DNA of 64,000 nt from Lepidostoma basale. Lineage: Eukaryota; Arthropoda; Insecta; Trichoptera; Lepidostomatidae. Numbering within the stretch: the first letter of the stretch is position 1; every line of letters starts with the position of its first letter. The position numbers and the translations under genes were made by a program. Location of the stretch: the NCBI GenBank assembly GCA_022606425.2, contig JAHDVF020001336.1:310001-374000 (forward strand). The letters are read 5' to 3'. Shown piece after piece: positions 61,326-64,000 of this stretch. Under the pieces are notes generated by a model. It was not told where the DNA came from, made no database searches, and worked only from the letters and a program-made list of their open reading frames with translations.

Positions 61326-64000
61326 CGGATGGCGTGCATGCAATGACCATATTTTCCCCATCGACAAACAGAAATCGAAAGATCCCGCCAAAGTGACCGC
61401 CTGGCCGATCGGGGACCGCGTGTTTTCGTATAAATTCATTTAATAATTAATAATAATATATAATACATGGATGTATTTTGCACTTGACTACAGTTTGCAA
61501 AAATGTTTGAATTATTAATTTACAATATATTTACTTCTTTGTATAATGTACTCACTAATATAATAAGATGTGAACAATGGAACATCCAAATATCAAATTA
61601 TACGTTTTCCACTCTTCCAGCGTCAGGGACCATTCGCTTTAAATATTCGTATAAAACAGGATTAACATTATTAATAAATCGAGTTAACAACATTTTTTAT
61701 TATATATAAAACGTATCCGATGTTAGAGCTGTGATAAAAAAAAGATGGATTTTAATAGTAAGTAAATGGTTGTCAACTGACAAATACGATACTTATGCTA
61801 AAGTCTTTGGGTGTTCGCTGTATATATAAGTAACAGAAGCAAGCGGAACAATGGCCCCAGACGCCAGGCGAGAGGAGCTCAATAACCGATAACACCGCAC
61901 CCCCTACGCGTTAGTGATGGTGTACCCAACTATAAGTTGAAAGTGACGTTCACTAAACGTTTCCATAATCAAAACAAAACAGAATCATGAATAACAGCAT
62001 TAACAACGGTCCTGTCACGCAGCTAACGCAGACTGCCAACCCGCGAGTCGCCCAACGAGCCGCGGGGGTGTTCAGTTGGCAATATACATTAATCGTAACA
62101 AATCGAGAAGCCCCTACGTGACTACTTTAATAATTTGGTTACAACATTTATTCGATTTAATAATAGAAGATCCTAATAATGATGACATTACACTAGATGA
62201 AACATCGCAAAAGTTAACACTTATAAACTTTCTAATTGGAGTTTTACAATTTATCTAAAATACTGGTAAATATTCCTTAAGAAATCGTGACGAACTCTGC
62301 AGGTGCGCACTTCTAGCAAGCCCTACTCCGTGGACGCGAGCTGAAGGGTTTCTCGGGACAAATATTCGAATGCCTTTTCAAAACTGGGTTCAATCCCCTA
62401 AGATTTTTATAAGATAAATTTAGTATGTATAAATTCCTACGACTCAGATTATTCCCATAATTAGCTAAGAGAGAAATCATTCGGCAACTTTTCGATTTTC
62501 GCGCGACGAGCTTTCGGACGAACCTCTCTCTATGGTGCGGGTGGAGCAGAAGGGGTTGACAAGAGGCTCGCATCGAGTTGTCAAAAAAACAGACATGTCC
62601 ATAGCGGCCTCTTGCCGGGAGACGTCGGTACTAACCTAGACAGAGGTAATATAATAATAACAACTTTTAAAAATGAATACTGCGTTCTAACTATGACGTA
62701 ACATCGTCCGTCCACACCGAGGGGCAGATTGGCCGAGAGCTCGCCGCAAATCCTTCCGTCGCCGATAGTTCTAACGAGAAATAAGAAGTTGGCCGACGAG
62801 TGTGTTAGAGATTAGGTGAATGAAAATTTATTATATTTTACAGCTAGGACTTAAGAGTATCGCTCATTCTTAGGATCGACAGAAATTGACGAAAAACTGG
62901 GAAATTTATCATAGAAAAAGGGTCCCCGATACGAATACATCTATATTTTATATATAAAGATGTAATATTACATTTTTATCTCGTGCGTCCAAGTTGCGAG
63001 CCTTTAAAAACTATTCAACAATTGCGCCAGTTGTATTTACAAGCGATTACAAGCGAGTTGAACATGTTTAAAGTGTTACGTTCTTCTTACACATGCCACA
63101 TACTCGTATTTATAAGTAATGTGTGGCATGTGCTACGTTTTTGTAGCACGTGTGACAATTAAAGATTAATTTTAGACAAAAGCGCATATCTCTAAAGATT
63201 TGGATCTGCGCGCTTCTATCGCGATTTTAATAAGTGAGTTTGTTGTCCGCAATGTGTTTTCAGCTCCGCAACTCGAGAGCACCCGAATAGTAGATACGAA
63301 ATAGGAAAAATAGTGATTATTTACATCACATTTATGATATAATAGGTTTTTTTATTTTTCGAAAAGGCAATTGAAATATTTGTCACTTTGATTCTCGGTG
63401 GGAGATTACACTTTTGTGGTCAAAAAATTGATTATGCTCTAGTTTCTGACTTCCGAACACTTCGGTGGTAGCATTAGGTACCTCCGCGCCGTCTCACGTC
63501 TAACCTTCCATTATTGAACACATTAATAACACAAAACGGGTTTCACTCTAATCGCATTAAGATCATTATTTCTAAGCAGCACATCTCGTTAACACCGTGT
63601 TCTATCACCTTGTAAATTACAGAATATATTAAATAAAGCATTTACAATTAAATAGTATTTTTATCCCCTTATATTACCCACTTCCAGAGTTATAAATTAA
63701 TTAAAGTTTCAGTACAGACGAATAATCTTTTAACGTAAAACATTTTAAAGCACATCTAGTTCAGATTGTATTTAAAGAAACAAAACTTTTACTTCGTGTT
63801 TCATGTGGCTTTTGTTCGAACATATAAACACATTTTATGCGTTTATAAATTAAATTTATTTTGACATAACCTGACCTAAACGGAAACAATGTGCTGAGTA
63901 TTTTTCACATTCAATACAGTAAGTGTATCTTTTAATCCTTGCGAATAATATTTTTATAACATAATCAAAATAGTGTTTTTGATGTGACTACGATTTATTA
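61326..64000. other. TE-poor right end; possible gene-proximal DNA
   Basis: No LINE or SINE copy is seen. GC-rich patches lie at 61395-61425, 61850-62060, 62300-62345 and 62500-62780. Short frames (44 residues at 61987-62121; 60 residues at 62076-62258 without ATG; 86 residues minus at 62313-62573) have no recognised domain. A promoter or first exon could be here, but nothing proves it. Confidence 0.3.
63088..63148. other. Two adjacent hairpins
   Basis: CACATGCCACA (63090-63100) pairs perfectly with TGTGGCATGTG (63122-63132). TGCTAC (63131-63136) pairs with GTAGCA (63143-63148). The two share bases, so they may be alternative folds. Function unknown. Confidence 0.45.

Noticed and set aside
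61045..61396. Ser-Asp-Thr and Val-Ser-Leu repeat proteins
   Set aside because: Both strands are open only because the minisatellite unit is 9 bp. Not called as genes.
62076..62258. 60-residue frame (ending FLIGVLQFI) as a gene
   Set aside because: It lacks an ATG and shows no motif; kept as a remark in the right-end entry.

Overview
The window is repeat-rich insect DNA, most probably from a moth or butterfly (Lepidoptera). The main evidence is dozens of 5'-truncated RTE-like LINE copies that end in a CCCCTTCGGGG-type motif followed by (GTTAG)n, mixed with CR1/L2-like LINEs, tRNA-derived SINEs, Tc1/mariner remnants and palindromic elements. I found no convincing host protein gene, rRNA or functional tRNA. 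Every long open frame is a decayed transposon frame, the antisense of one, or a simple repeat.

Family names used here are local labels. RTE-A, B and C are related RTE-like LINEs ending in YPFGETA, YPCGETA and YPSGEMA; RTE-A' is an RTE-A variant. RTE-D to RTE-K are other LINE 3' ends with the WFGH/WAGH/YLGH C-terminal module, mostly with (GAA)n tails. CR1-like and L2-like are LINEs with other C-termini; CR1-T is one CR1-like subfamily. SINE-A and SINE-B are tRNA-headed SINEs. S2 is a non-coding repeat ending in the RTE-A tail. P is a retroposon prone to inverted copies, possibly Penelope-like. M is a nested-palindrome repeat. X, Q, R, Y and Z are unclassified repeats.

1-7.5 kb: RTE-A/B fragments, a CR1 nested in a CR1, RTE-F with a 12 bp target duplication, and a three-level nest at 4.16-5.2 kb. 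7.5-14 kb: a 124 bp Penelope-like palindrome, RTE-C interrupted by RTE-D, RTE-G, an AT microsatellite and a Helitron-like 3' end. 14-26 kb: mariner remnants, the longest RTE-A copy (20.07-20.99 kb, still with YADD), the LINE that shares its tail with SINE-A, and L2 copies interrupted by Q and RTE-A. 26-40 kb: repeat R, SINE-A copies, P copies and an RTE-A inserted in SINE-B with a 13 bp duplication. 40-57.8 kb: S2, RTE-F, P copies with 10-14 bp duplications, a 213 bp MITE, the inverted partner of R, and RTE-G/J. 57.9-64 kb: TE-poor; it holds a degenerate ~140 bp satellite, an RTE-B copy, a 9 bp minisatellite and about 2.6 kb of unclassified, possibly gene-proximal DNA.

The elements interact mainly as parasites of one another. 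LINEs supply 3' tails that SINE-like elements share (CR1-like with SINE-A; RTE-A with S2; possibly RTE-D with Q). RTE-A, B and C keep a 3' hairpin whose loop is always UNCG although the encoded residue changes. Insertions into older repeats give a readable order of activity, with RTE-A and SINE-A among the younger elements. All identifications come from reading the sequence; no database search was done.
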